From Gammaproteobacteria bacterium (lineage in GTDB: Bacteria; Pseudomonadota; Gammaproteobacteria; Thiotrichales; Thiotrichaceae): DNA of 64,000 bases. The stretch is from contig JAHJJD010000085.1 in the NCBI GenBank assembly GCA_018822845.1, positions 1 to 64,000 on the forward strand, in the 5' to 3' direction. The position numbers and the translations under genes are program-made. The notes under the pieces were generated by a model that saw nothing but the letters and a program-made list of their open reading frames with translations, made no database searches and was not told the origin of the DNA. Positions 35,418 through 43,335 of this stretch are shown here, in pieces. Numbering within the stretch: position 1 is the first letter of the stretch; each line of letters opens with the position of its first letter.

Positions 35418-36227
35418 TCACACCCCTAATACGCTTTTGAACAGGATATACGTCGCCACCGCTACCAGGAACCACGCAAACGCCGTCTTCAACAGTGCCT
35501 GCGAGAAGCGGGTGGAAAAATGGATGCCAATAAAACTGCCCGCCACCGTCACCGCCGTGAACCCGCCCATCACCGCCCAGTCAACCGGCACACTGCCCAT
35601 GTACCCGGCAAACCCGGCATACGACTTGGCGGCGACAATCGCCAGCGAAGTCCCCACCGCCAGCTTCATCGGCGCGCGGGACAGCAGCACCAGTGCCGGG
35701 ACGATCAGGAAACCGCCGCCCACCCCCACCAGCCCGGTGAGTATCCCCACCCCGATGCCATGCAGGGCAATATGCCTCATGCAAGGGTCGAAAAAGTGCT
35801 GGCAAGCCACCGCTGCCGCCCCATCAGCGCCCAGCATCACCCCGCCACCCAGCGCCGGGGCAGCGGCTGCCACGGGTGCAGGTTTCAACATCCGCCACGC
35901 CGCCGCATACATGACCAGCGCGAACAGCCCCAACTGCACCACCACGGGCGTAATAATCCCCAGCCGCGCCCCGGCAAACGTCCCCATCACGCCGAACAGC
36001 CCAAACACCAGCGACACCCGCAAGTCCACATTGCCACGCCGCCAGTGTTCCAGCGCCGAAATGCTTGCTGTCACCGCCACCACCCCAAGGCTCATGGCAA
36101 TCGCTGATTTCGGGTCTACGTGCAACAGGTAAATGAGCGCGGGCAAGGCAATGATTGAGCCGCCGCTGCCAAACAGCCCCAGCACCATGCCGGTAGCCAG
36201 CCCCGCAAGAATGGTAGAAAATGACAT
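35418..36227 (-). CDS. TauE/SafE-family exporter (sulfite or sulfoacetate type)
   Basis: A 269-residue membrane protein with two TauE/SafE halves. The first opens LAGLATGMVLGLFGSGGSIIALPALIYLL, the second GIGVGILTGLVGVGGGFLIVPALVLLS, each with the glycine-rich G-x-GGG loop. About eight membrane segments. The ATG at 36227 follows AGGAGGGCGG. It is divergent from the first ArsR-rhodanese gene, with the AACGATCGTT palindrome between them. Export of sulfite or thiosulfate is inferred from family and neighbours. Confidence 0.85.
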   Translation of the reverse strand: MSFSTILAGLATGMVLGLFGSGGSIIALPALIYLLHVDPKSAIAMSLGVVAVTASISALEHWRRGNVDLRVSLVFGLFGVMGTFAGARLGIITPVVVQLGLFALVMYAAAWRMLKPAPVAAAAPALGGGVMLGADGAAAVACQHFFDPCMRHIALHGIGVGILTGLVGVGGGFLIVPALVLLSRAPMKLAVGTSLAIVAAKSYAGFAGYMGSVPVDWAVMGGFTAVTVAGSFIGIHFSTRFSQALLKTAFAWFLVAVATYILFKSVLGV

Positions 36228-36281
36228 GATACCGCCCTCCTGAAACAGGTAACATCGGTAAATGAAAGGTTGCAATGATCT

Positions 36282-36291
36282 AACGATCGTT
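36282..36291. promoter_or_regulatory. Palindrome AACGATCGTT between tauE and arsR-rhodanese genes
   Basis: A perfect 10-base palindrome, extended to TCTAACGATCGTTGGA with partial symmetry. It sits 38 bases before the GTG start of the ArsR-rhodanese gene and 55 from the tauE start, a natural operator position. It differs from the ATTCAAT-N6-ATTGAAT site, so the two regulators probably read different DNA. Confidence 0.5.
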
Positions 36292-36328
36292 GGATTATAA
36301 GACTAATCCCCGCAAGGACAGAACGCAA

Positions 36329-36985
36329 GTGAAAGAAACCCTCTATGGGCAAGTCGCCCGCATCGGTCAGGCATTTTCCAGCCCCAAACGCCTCGAACTG
36401 GTCGAGTTGCTGTGCCAGGGCGAAAAGCCGGTCGAACGCCTCGCCGCCGAAGCGGGCATTTCGCTCAAGCTCGCCAGCGCCCACCTCAAGGAATTGCGCC
36501 AAGCGCATTTGGTCGAAGCCCGCAAGGAAGGCAAAAACACCATCTACCGCCTCGCCAGTGAGGAGGTGGCGGATTTCTGGGTGGCGATCCGCACCCTGGC
36601 GGAAGACCGGCTGGTGGATTTGCGCGTTGCCCTTGCCAAACTTTCCGCCCATGCCCACGAACTCACCCCGCTGTCACGTTCGGAACTGCTGGCACAAGCC
36701 CAAGGCGGCGAGGTGACAGTGTTGGACGTGCGCCCCAGCAGCGAATTCATGACCGGGCATCTCCCCTACGCCCAGTCCATCCCGCTGGCCGACCTGAAAA
36801 AGCGGCTGGAAGAGTTGCCGGGTGACAAGCCCATCGTCGCCTATTGCCGGGGGCCGTTTTGCCTGATGGCGGTGGAGGCGGTGGAAATGCTGCGGGCGGA
36901 AGGCTTCAACGCCATCCGGCTGGAAGATGGCGTGGCAGAATGGCGCACCCAAGGGCTGCCACTGGAAGTAGGAGCGGGAGCATGA
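36329..36985 (+). CDS. ArsR-family regulator fused to a rhodanese domain (first copy)
   Basis: A 218-residue protein. Residues 1-95 form an ArsR winged helix (RIGQAFSSPKRLELVELLCQ, then LAAEAGISLKLASAHLKELRQAHLV). Residues 115-213 are a rhodanese domain (VTVLDVRPSSEF) with the active site VAYCRGPFC. Such fusions can sense persulfide or sulfane sulfur through the catalytic cysteine. The GTG at 36329 is preferred; the frame is open back to 36290. The cysteine desulfurase gene overlaps its end by 4 bases. Confidence 0.85.
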   Translation: MKETLYGQVARIGQAFSSPKRLELVELLCQGEKPVERLAAEAGISLKLASAHLKELRQAHLVEARKEGKNTIYRLASEEVADFWVAIRTLAEDRLVDLRVALAKLSAHAHELTPLSRSELLAQAQGGEVTVLDVRPSSEFMTGHLPYAQSIPLADLKKRLEELPGDKPIVAYCRGPFCLMAVEAVEMLRAEGFNAIRLEDGVAEWRTQGLPLEVGAGA

Positions 36986-38148
36986 ACATGGACACAAAGA
37001 CCGGCAACCCCATTTATCTGGATTACAACGCCACCACCCCGCTTGACCCACGGGTGGTGGAAGCCATGCTGCCGTGGCTGCGGGGCGGCTACGGCAACCC
37101 CTCCTCCGACCACCCTTACGGGCATCGCGCCAGGGCAGCGGTGGCAGAAGCGCGGGCGCACATCGCCGCACTCATCGGCGCAAAGGCAGGGGAAATCATC
37201 TTCACCGGCAGTGCCACTGAAGCCAACAACCTTGCCATCCTTGGCACGGCGCGGGTGCGCGGCAAAGGTGGCAAGCTGGTGTGTTCCGCCATTGAACACC
37301 CCTCGGTTGCCCAACCCATGCAGCATCTGGCGGGGGAAGGCTGGCAACTTGCAGTGCTGCCCGTGGATGCTGGCGGGCAAGTGCTGCTGCCCGCCGCCGC
37401 GCAAGCCATTAGCACAGGCACAACACTGGTGTCGGTGATGCTCGCCAACAATGAAGTCGGCACGATCCAGCCCATCGCCGCCTTGGCGGGCCTTGCCCAT
37501 GCGGCGGGTGCTGCCATGCACGTGGATGCCGCGCAAGCGGTAGGTAAAATCCCGGTGGACGTGGACGCGCTGGGGGCTGACCTGCTGACATTGGCAGGGC
37601 ACAAGTTTTATGCCCCCAAAGGGGTGGGCGCAGTGTTCGTGCGCAGCGGCACACCGCTTGCCGCCATCCAGTTTGGGGCGGGGCATGAAGGCGGCTTGCG
37701 CCCCGGCACTGAAAATGTCCCGCATATCGTCGCACTGGGTGAGGCGGCACGGCTGGCAAAGCTGGAACTGGAGGCAGAAATGGCACGCCTGCGCCAGTTG
37801 CGGGATACCTTGCAGCGTCACTTGGCGGCTGCCATCCCCGGCCTGCTGGTCAATGGGCAGGCCGATGCCTGCTTGCCCGGCACGCTGAATGTCTCCTTCC
37901 CCGGCATCGAAGGCTGGCGGCTGCTGGCTGCTGTCCCGGAACTGGCGGCTTCCACCGGTTCTGCCTGCCATGCAGGGCAACACGCGGCTTCCGGGGTGTT
38001 GGGGGCCATGGGGCTGTCCGCCGGACGTGCCGCCGCTGCGCTGCGCCTGTCGCTGGGGCGTTTCACCACACTGGATGAGGTCGGGACGGCTGCCCGTGCG
38101 CTGTCTGCCGCATGGGGAGCAGCCAGAACTGTATCCAACCCTGCGTAG
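36982..38148 (+). CDS. Cysteine desulfurase-like PLP enzyme
   Basis: A 388-residue class V aminotransferase-fold enzyme of NifS/IscS type that takes sulfur from cysteine. The start is IYLDYNATTPLDPRVVEAMLPW; the PLP lysine is in LAGHKFYAPKGVG; HVDAAQAVGK holds the aspartate; and the persulfide cysteine is in ASTGSACHAGQ. The ATG at 36982 overlaps the regulator's stop (ATGA). Coupling to an ArsR-rhodanese regulator and exporters suggests sulfur transfer in stress or oxidation rather than housekeeping Fe-S assembly (inference). Confidence 0.9.
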   Translation: MNMDTKTGNPIYLDYNATTPLDPRVVEAMLPWLRGGYGNPSSDHPYGHRARAAVAEARAHIAALIGAKAGEIIFTGSATEANNLAILGTARVRGKGGKLVCSAIEHPSVAQPMQHLAGEGWQLAVLPVDAGGQVLLPAAAQAISTGTTLVSVMLANNEVGTIQPIAALAGLAHAAGAAMHVDAAQAVGKIPVDVDALGADLLTLAGHKFYAPKGVGAVFVRSGTPLAAIQFGAGHEGGLRPGTENVPHIVALGEAARLAKLELEAEMARLRQLRDTLQRHLAAAIPGLLVNGQADACLPGTLNVSFPGIEGWRLLAAVPELAASTGSACHAGQHAASGVLGAMGLSAGRAAAALRLSLGRFTTLDEVGTAARALSAAWGAARTVSNPA

Positions 38149-38196
38149 CGACAGACAGTTTCCCAAGTTAAATGGCGTTAGTTACACAGGAATTCC

Positions 38197-38973
38197 ATGG
38201 ACACACTGATCATCCCGCTGGCGGCCTTACTGGCCTCACTGCTTACACTGTTCTCCGGCTTTGGGCTGGGTACGCTGCTGATGCCAGTGGTGGCAATCTT
38301 TTTCCCGCTGGAAGTCGCCATCGGCATCACGGCGATGGTGCATTTCGCCAACAACCTGTTCAAGCTGGCACTGCTGGGGCGGAAGGCAAACCTTGGGGTG
38401 GTCGCCCGTTTTGGCATTCCGGCGGTGGCAGCAGCCTTGCTGGGTGCGGTGCTGCTGGGATGGCTGGCTGGCCTCAGCCCGCTGCATGAATACCCGATCA
38501 TGGGCAGTATGGCGCAGGTCACACCGGTCAAACTGATCATCGGCTGCCTGATCCTGGTGTTTGTGGTGCTGGAATTCCTGCCCGGCTTCAAACAACTGCG
38601 TTTCGGGCAGGAACTGTTGCCGCTTGGTGGGCTGGTCAGCGGTTTTTTCGGCGGGCTTTCCGGGCATCAGGGGGCATTCCGCAGTATGTTCCTGCTCAAG
38701 TCCGGGCTGGACAAGGAGGCATTTATTGCTACCGGCGTGGTGTTGGCAGTGCTGGTTGACATGACCCGGCTGCTGGTTTATGGCTGGGAATCATCCAGTC
38801 TGACTGCCAACAACATTGACTGGATGCTGGTCGGGATAACAACCCTGGCCGCCTTCACCGGGGCATTCGTCGGCAAACGCCTGATGAAAAAAATGACCAT
38901 CCATTCTATCCAGATGGCGGTGTCAGCCTTGCTGGTGGTGGTAGCGTTGGGGCTGATGGCAGGGGTGCTTTAG
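38197..38973 (+). CDS. TauE/SafE-family exporter, second copy
   Basis: A 258-residue membrane protein with about seven or eight segments, opening LAALLASLLTLFSGFGLGTLLMPVVAIF. The second half repeats the pattern (LGGLVSGFFGGLSGHQGAFRSMFLLK). It is only distantly like the TauE at 35418. It lies 48 bases after the cysteine desulfurase gene and upstream of the second ArsR-rhodanese gene. Probably exports a sulfur oxyanion. Confidence 0.83.
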   Translation: MDTLIIPLAALLASLLTLFSGFGLGTLLMPVVAIFFPLEVAIGITAMVHFANNLFKLALLGRKANLGVVARFGIPAVAAALLGAVLLGWLAGLSPLHEYPIMGSMAQVTPVKLIIGCLILVFVVLEFLPGFKQLRFGQELLPLGGLVSGFFGGLSGHQGAFRSMFLLKSGLDKEAFIATGVVLAVLVDMTRLLVYGWESSSLTANNIDWMLVGITTLAAFTGAFVGKRLMKKMTIHSIQMAVSALLVVVALGLMAGVL

Positions 38974-39008
38974 TCAAACCGCTTGCAGTCCACCCCATTC
39001 CGTGCAAT

Positions 39009-39030
39009 CATTCAATCCATCAATTGAATG
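39009..39030. promoter_or_regulatory. Inverted repeat overlapping the start of the second arsR-rhodanese gene
   Basis: CATTCAAT (39009-39016) and ATTGAATG (39023-39030) are perfect inverted arms around 6 bases. The ATTCAAT-N6-ATTGAAT core matches the site at 34983-34999 area between the MFS and DsrE genes. It covers the upstream ATG candidate (39028) and lies just before the ribosome binding site of the GTG at 39043, as expected for autoregulation. Confidence 0.65.
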
Positions 39031-39042
39031 AGGATAGCAGGC

Positions 39043-39711
39043 GTGACCACCCCTTCCCCGAAACAACAACTGAACACCCAGTTCGCCCTGATTGCGCAGG
39101 CGCTGGCCTCTCCGCAGCGGCTGGAAATCCTTGACTACCTCGCCCAGGCCGAGCGCAGTGTGGAGGAACTCAGCCAGCTTGCCAGCCTGAGTGTTGCCAA
39201 CACCTCGCGCCACCTGCAAACCCTCAAGCAGTCCGCCTTGGTTAACGTGCGTACCGACGGCAAGCGCCGCCTCTACCGCCTTGCAGGGGATGACGTGGTG
39301 CAACTGATTGCATCCTTGCGCCGCACCGCCGAGTTGCATCTGGCCGAAGTCGAACGCCTCGCCCATACCTACCTGACCCACAAAGAAGAGATGGAAGCCA
39401 TCAGCGCGGAAGAGTTGCTGGAGCGGCTGGCACGCGATGAGGTCACCCTGCTGGACGTGCGCCCCGCCGCCGAATACGCCGCCGGGCATATTCCCGGTGC
39501 TGTCCACCTGCTGCCGGAAGAAGTCGCCGCCCGCCTGCACGAACTCGACGACAGCAAGACCATTGTTGCTTACTGCCGGGGGCCTTACTGCGTGTATTCC
39601 TACCAGATGGTGCAAACCTTGCGCGGGCATGGCATTAACGCAGCGCGCCTTGTCGATGGCTTGCCCGAATGGAAAGCTGCTGGATTACCTGTTCACACAA
39701 CACCGACATAA
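39043..39711 (+). CDS. ArsR-family regulator fused to a rhodanese domain (second copy)
   Basis: A protein of 222 residues from the GTG at 39043, or 227 from an ATG at 39028. The GTG follows GAGGA by 8 bases; the ATG lies within the inverted repeat and has no ribosome binding site. Residues ~10-95 are an ArsR winged helix (IAQALASPQRLEILDYLAQ, LASLSVANTSRHLQTLKQSALV), the rest a rhodanese domain (VTLLDVRPAAEYAAGHIPGA) with active site VAYCRGPYC. It is followed by a palindromic repeat and an MBL hydrolase gene. Likely sulfane-sulfur-responsive repressor. Confidence 0.87.
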   Translation: MTTPSPKQQLNTQFALIAQALASPQRLEILDYLAQAERSVEELSQLASLSVANTSRHLQTLKQSALVNVRTDGKRRLYRLAGDDVVQLIASLRRTAELHLAEVERLAHTYLTHKEEMEAISAEELLERLARDEVTLLDVRPAAEYAAGHIPGAVHLLPEEVAARLHELDDSKTIVAYCRGPYCVYSYQMVQTLRGHGINAARLVDGLPEWKAAGLPVHTTPT

Positions 39712-39720
39712 CCTTCAGAA

Positions 39721-39784
39721 GAGGGCGTATGCAATACGCCCCTACAGGGGATGATCTGCGTAGGGGCGTATTGCATACGCCCTC
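39721..39784. repeat. Perfect 25-bp inverted repeat (REP-like element)
   Basis: Arms 39721-39745 and 39760-39784 are perfect inverted copies around a 14-base loop. Each arm includes GGGGCGTATTGCATACGCCC or its complement, a sequence type dispersed in many bacterial genomes. It sits between the ArsR-rhodanese gene and the MBL gene and would form a strong hairpin in the mRNA. Confidence 0.85.
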
Positions 39785-39812
39785 TTCACTCTCACAACAG
39801 AGGAGTTTTCTC

Positions 39813-40547
39813 ATGTTTTTCTTGCAACGCGCCGCACCCTCGAACCCTTCCTCACTTGCCTACCTGTTCGGCTGCGGCGGCAAAGGCCACGCCATTGCGC
39901 TGGATGTCCATGCCGAAGACGTGGACTGGTTCATGGAACAGGCCAGCAAACAGGCGGTGAAAATTGATTACGTGATCGACACCCACATCCATGCCGACCA
40001 CGTGTCCGGCGGGCGCGAACTGGCGCAACGCTGTGGCGGGGAGTATTGCCTGCATGAAAGCTCTACCCCGCAGTTTGAATTTACTCCACTCAAAGATGGG
40101 CAGGTGCTGACTATTGGCAATGTCACCGCGACCGTGCTGCATACGCCGGGGCATACGGCAGACAGTATTTGCCTGCTGGTGGCTGATGTTCGCCGTAGTG
40201 AGGAACCGTGGTTTTTGCTGAGCGGGCATACGCTGTTTGTGGGCAGTGCAGGCCGCCCCGACTTGCGTGGCGAAGAGGAACGCATGGGTGGTTTGCTGCA
40301 CGATTCGATTTTCAACAAGCTGCTGACCCTGCCGGGGCATGTGGAAATATTCCCCGGTGCGCAGGCGGGCAGCGTGTGCGGCGCGGGCATTTCCGGCAAG
40401 CCGTCGTCCACCATCGCCTTTGAAAAGCGCTTCAATACTGCCTTGCTGGCGGACAAGGGGGAATTTGTGGCGGCGATTCTGGGTAACCTGCCGCCACAGC
40501 CGCTGGGCATGGCAGAGATCATTCGCCGCAATGTGATGGGGGAATAA
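39813..40547 (+). CDS. MBL-fold hydrolase, persulfide dioxygenase-like
   Basis: A 244-residue metallo-beta-lactamase-fold enzyme. DTHIHADHVSGGRELA is the HxHxDH motif, then VLHTPGHTADSICLLV and FLLSGHTLFVGSAGRPDL carry the further metal residues. The GRPDL block is shared with ETHE1-type persulfide dioxygenases, which oxidise glutathione persulfide to sulfite. Sulfite export by the neighbouring TauE proteins would follow. GAGGAG precedes the ATG at 39813. The enzyme activity is inferred. Confidence 0.85.
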   Translation: MFFLQRAAPSNPSSLAYLFGCGGKGHAIALDVHAEDVDWFMEQASKQAVKIDYVIDTHIHADHVSGGRELAQRCGGEYCLHESSTPQFEFTPLKDGQVLTIGNVTATVLHTPGHTADSICLLVADVRRSEEPWFLLSGHTLFVGSAGRPDLRGEEERMGGLLHDSIFNKLLTLPGHVEIFPGAQAGSVCGAGISGKPSSTIAFEKRFNTALLADKGEFVAAILGNLPPQPLGMAEIIRRNVMGE

Positions 40548-40602
40548 CAACCACTGCCTGGGCGTAGTATGCGTTTATCCCGCCCGGAAACAAACCGGAC
40601 TA

Positions 40603-40620
40603 CATTAGCCTCCGCTAATG
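40603..40620. promoter_or_regulatory. Palindrome CATTAGC-N4-GCTAATG upstream of sulP
   Basis: Perfect 7-base inverted arms with a 4-base spacer, 46 bases before the SulP ATG. It may be an operator or a short hairpin in the leader. No further copy was noticed in the window. Confidence 0.4.
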
Positions 40621-40666
40621 CTGTAGAATCCCCTGGCTTGATTAGGGTTTCTGCAAGGCTGCAACT

Positions 40667-42421
40667 ATGACGCAATTTTTCCTCCCCTTTCTGGCATGGC
40701 TCAAGCTGGTCAATGCCCAGACTCTTAAGGCCGATCTTTTCGCCGGGCTGACAGGGGCGGTCATCGTCCTTCCACAAGGGGTGGCGTTTGCCGCGATTGC
40801 GGGTTTGCCGCCGGAATACGGTTTGTATACCGCCATGATCACGCCGATCATTGCCGGGCTGTTCGGCTCATCTTTGCATCTGGTTTCCGGCCCCACTACG
40901 GCGATTTCACTGGTGGTGTTTTCGACCATCAGCCGTTATGCGGAACCCGGTTCGGCGGAATTCATCCAGATGGTGCTGACCCTGACTTTCCTGGCGGGGG
41001 TGTACCAGTTGGCATTCGGGCTGATGAAACTGGGCATGCTGGTCAACTTCGTGTCGCACACGGTAGTGGTTGGGTTTACGGCGGGGGCGGCAATCCTGAT
41101 TGCTACCAGCCAGATCAAATACGTGACCGGGATCAACATCCCCAAGGGCGAATCTTTCCTGCATACCTGGTGGGATGTCGCGCTCGGTTTCACGCAAACC
41201 AACCTCTACATTGTGCTGATTGCCGCTTTTACCATGCTGTCGGCACTGATGCTGAAACGCTATTTACCCAAGCTGCCACACCTGTTGTTCGGCATGGTCA
41301 TGGGCAGCCTTGCCAGCCTGCTGATCGGTGGTGAGGGCAAGGGGCTTACCTATGTGGGGGAAATTAATGGCAGCCTGCCACCGTTTTCGCTACCTGACTT
41401 TTCACTGGTCTCGTTGAAACAACTGGCATCCGGTGCTTTCGCCGTGGCCTTGCTGGGCTTGATTGAAGCGGTCTCGATTGCGCGTTCCATCGCCACCAAA
41501 TCGCACCAGCGGCTGGATGGTAACCAGGAATTCGTTGGGCAAGGCTTATCCAATATCGTCGGCAGTTTCTTTTCCAGCTATGCGGGGTCTGGCTCATTCA
41601 CCCGCTCTGGCATCAACTATGCCGCCGGGGCAAAAACACCGTTGTCGGCGGTGTTTGCGGCGCTGTTCCTTGGCCTTATCGTGTTGCTGGTTGCGCCGCT
41701 GGCGGCCTACCTGCCGGTGGCGGCGATGGGTGGGATCATCATGCTGGTGGCCTATAACCTGATTGATTTCCATCACGTCAGGCACATCCTGCACAGCAGC
41801 AAGACGGAAACCTCGGTGCTGGCAGTCACCTTCTTTGCCACCCTGTTCATGGAACTGGAATTCGCCATCTATATGGGCGTGTTGTTGTCGCTGATGCTGT
41901 TTTTGATGCGCACGTCCATGCCCAATATTGCCGATATGGCACCCAACCCGAATGAACCGCGCCACAAACTGGCAGAGGTCAACGAATACAGCCTTGCAGA
42001 ATGCCAGCAACTGAAAATGGTGCGCATCGACATGTCGATTTATTTCGGCTCGCTGGACAAGGTGCAACGTGAGTTGAATTGCATCACCGAAAAGCAGGGC
42101 AAGAAACACATCCTGCTGTTGGCAGAAGGGGTCAATTTCATCGACCTTGCCGGGGCGGAAATGCTGGTGCAGGAAGCCAAACGCCTCAAGGCCATTGGCG
42201 GCGGCCTCTATATCCAGGGCACAAAAAACAAGGTGTACGATTTCATGGACAGGATCGATTTCGTAGCCGATTTTGGCGAAGGCCGGATATTCAGCAGCAA
42301 GGAAGCCGCGTTGCATTCCATCACGCTCAAGCGGCTTGACCATGGCATTTGTGCCAGTTGCGACCAACGGATTTTCCGCGAATGTGCGGGTTTGCCGGGG
42401 GCTGTGCCATTGGTAACGTAA
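40667..42421 (+). CDS. SulP-family sulfate/anion permease with STAS domain
   Basis: A 584-residue transporter. The N-terminal half has the SulP signature (AGLTGAVIVLPQGVAFAAIAGLPPEYGLYTA), then about ten to twelve segments. Residues 435-555 form a STAS domain (IDMSIYFGSLDKVQRELN, LLLAEGVNFIDLAGAEML). The last 25 residues are an unusual cysteine-containing tail (ICASCDQRIFRECAGLPG). SulP proteins move sulfate, bicarbonate or related anions. Its place after the persulfide dioxygenase-like gene suggests sulfate or sulfite traffic. Confidence 0.9.
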   Translation: MTQFFLPFLAWLKLVNAQTLKADLFAGLTGAVIVLPQGVAFAAIAGLPPEYGLYTAMITPIIAGLFGSSLHLVSGPTTAISLVVFSTISRYAEPGSAEFIQMVLTLTFLAGVYQLAFGLMKLGMLVNFVSHTVVVGFTAGAAILIATSQIKYVTGINIPKGESFLHTWWDVALGFTQTNLYIVLIAAFTMLSALMLKRYLPKLPHLLFGMVMGSLASLLIGGEGKGLTYVGEINGSLPPFSLPDFSLVSLKQLASGAFAVALLGLIEAVSIARSIATKSHQRLDGNQEFVGQGLSNIVGSFFSSYAGSGSFTRSGINYAAGAKTPLSAVFAALFLGLIVLLVAPLAAYLPVAAMGGIIMLVAYNLIDFHHVRHILHSSKTETSVLAVTFFATLFMELEFAIYMGVLLSLMLFLMRTSMPNIADMAPNPNEPRHKLAEVNEYSLAECQQLKMVRIDMSIYFGSLDKVQRELNCITEKQGKKHILLLAEGVNFIDLAGAEMLVQEAKRLKAIGGGLYIQGTKNKVYDFMDRIDFVADFGEGRIFSSKEAALHSITLKRLDHGICASCDQRIFRECAGLPGAVPLVT

Positions 42422-42528
42422 AAAATTAAAGTGTTTCAAAAAAATATGGGGGTTGAACCTTTTGGCCTCTCAATACAACCTTAGGAGGGTATATCCTATT
42501 TGGGGATCAGGAAATTCTGGACTGGCGG

Positions 42529-43158
42529 ATGACAGAAAACGAAACATCAGGCAGAAAAAAAACAGGCACTTACCACCATGGTAGCTTGCGTAATGCACTG
42601 ATTCTTGAAACCGAGCGGATGATAAGTGCCAATGAACTGGATCACGTTACCTTGCACGAGTTGGGTAAGCGGCTTGGTGTTGCCCGGTCTGCCCCCTACC
42701 GGCATTTTGCCAGCAAAAATGATCTGTTATGTGAAGTCGCCACCCGTGCCTTCGCCCGCCTGACTGAACAGGATCGCGCCATCCGTCTGGAAAGCACGTT
42801 GAATCCAGTAGAGCGGGTACGTAAATTGGCACATCACTATTTCCACTTTGCCATCAACAACCCCGATTATTACCGTCTCATGTACCGTGAAAACCTGGTA
42901 GGTGAGAACGAAAGTCCCGCGCTGGCCGCCGTGCGTGAGGAAAATTTTGCTGAAGTCGTGTGGTTACTGGAAGAATGCCAGCAGGCTGGATTGATCAGTA
43001 CTGCCGATCTGGAAGCCCAGGCGTTATTTTGCTGGGCCCCCTTTCACGGGATTTGCAGCCTTATCATCGATCAGCACCTACCGAGAGAAATGTTCACAGG
43101 AACATTAGACTGGCATATTGATGCTGTCTTACGGGGTTTGGGTTTTAACCCTCAATAG
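42529..43158 (+). CDS. TetR-family transcriptional regulator
   Basis: A 209-residue repressor. The N-terminal helix-turn-helix reads TYHHGSLRNALILETERMI, then LHELGKRLGVARSAPYRHFASKNDLL, which is the TetR pattern. The C-terminal ligand domain contains HYFHFAINNPDYYRLMYRENL and FHGICSLIID, of the TetR/AcrR WHG-type. It lies upstream of the GH5 cellulase gene on the same strand and may control it or its own operator; this is inference. Confidence 0.87.
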   Translation: MTENETSGRKKTGTYHHGSLRNALILETERMISANELDHVTLHELGKRLGVARSAPYRHFASKNDLLCEVATRAFARLTEQDRAIRLESTLNPVERVRKLAHHYFHFAINNPDYYRLMYRENLVGENESPALAAVREENFAEVVWLLEECQQAGLISTADLEAQALFCWAPFHGICSLIIDQHLPREMFTGTLDWHIDAVLRGLGFNPQ

Positions 43159-43203
43159 GACTCCCCCGTCATTTTATTACGAAAAGTGATATTCCCCATA
43201 AAG

Positions 43204-43253
43204 GTTGACAATGATCAAGAATATCCCTTAGTCTTCATGTGATCATTGTTAAC
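43204..43253. promoter_or_regulatory. Long inverted repeat with TGATCA half sites before the GH5 gene
   Basis: GTTGACAATGATCA (43204-43217) and TGATCATTGTTAAC (43240-43253) are inverted with one mismatch and 22 bases between. The two TGATCA cores are 28 bases apart. The repeat lies 83-132 bases upstream of the GH5 ATG, in promoter position, and downstream of the TetR stop. It is a candidate operator for the cellulase gene. Confidence 0.55.
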
Positions 43254-43335
43254 ATTGTTTTGCGCAAGGTATTTGCGAGACCGTAGCAGAGCAATCTTGA
43301 TCATAATGTTGAAAGAAAATCGAGGAAGTATTCTT

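Noticed and set aside
36841-38166. 441-codon minus-strand frame over the cysteine desulfurase gene
   Set aside because: Shadow of a gene with full PLP and cysteine motifs on the plus strand; the shadow has no recognisable domain.
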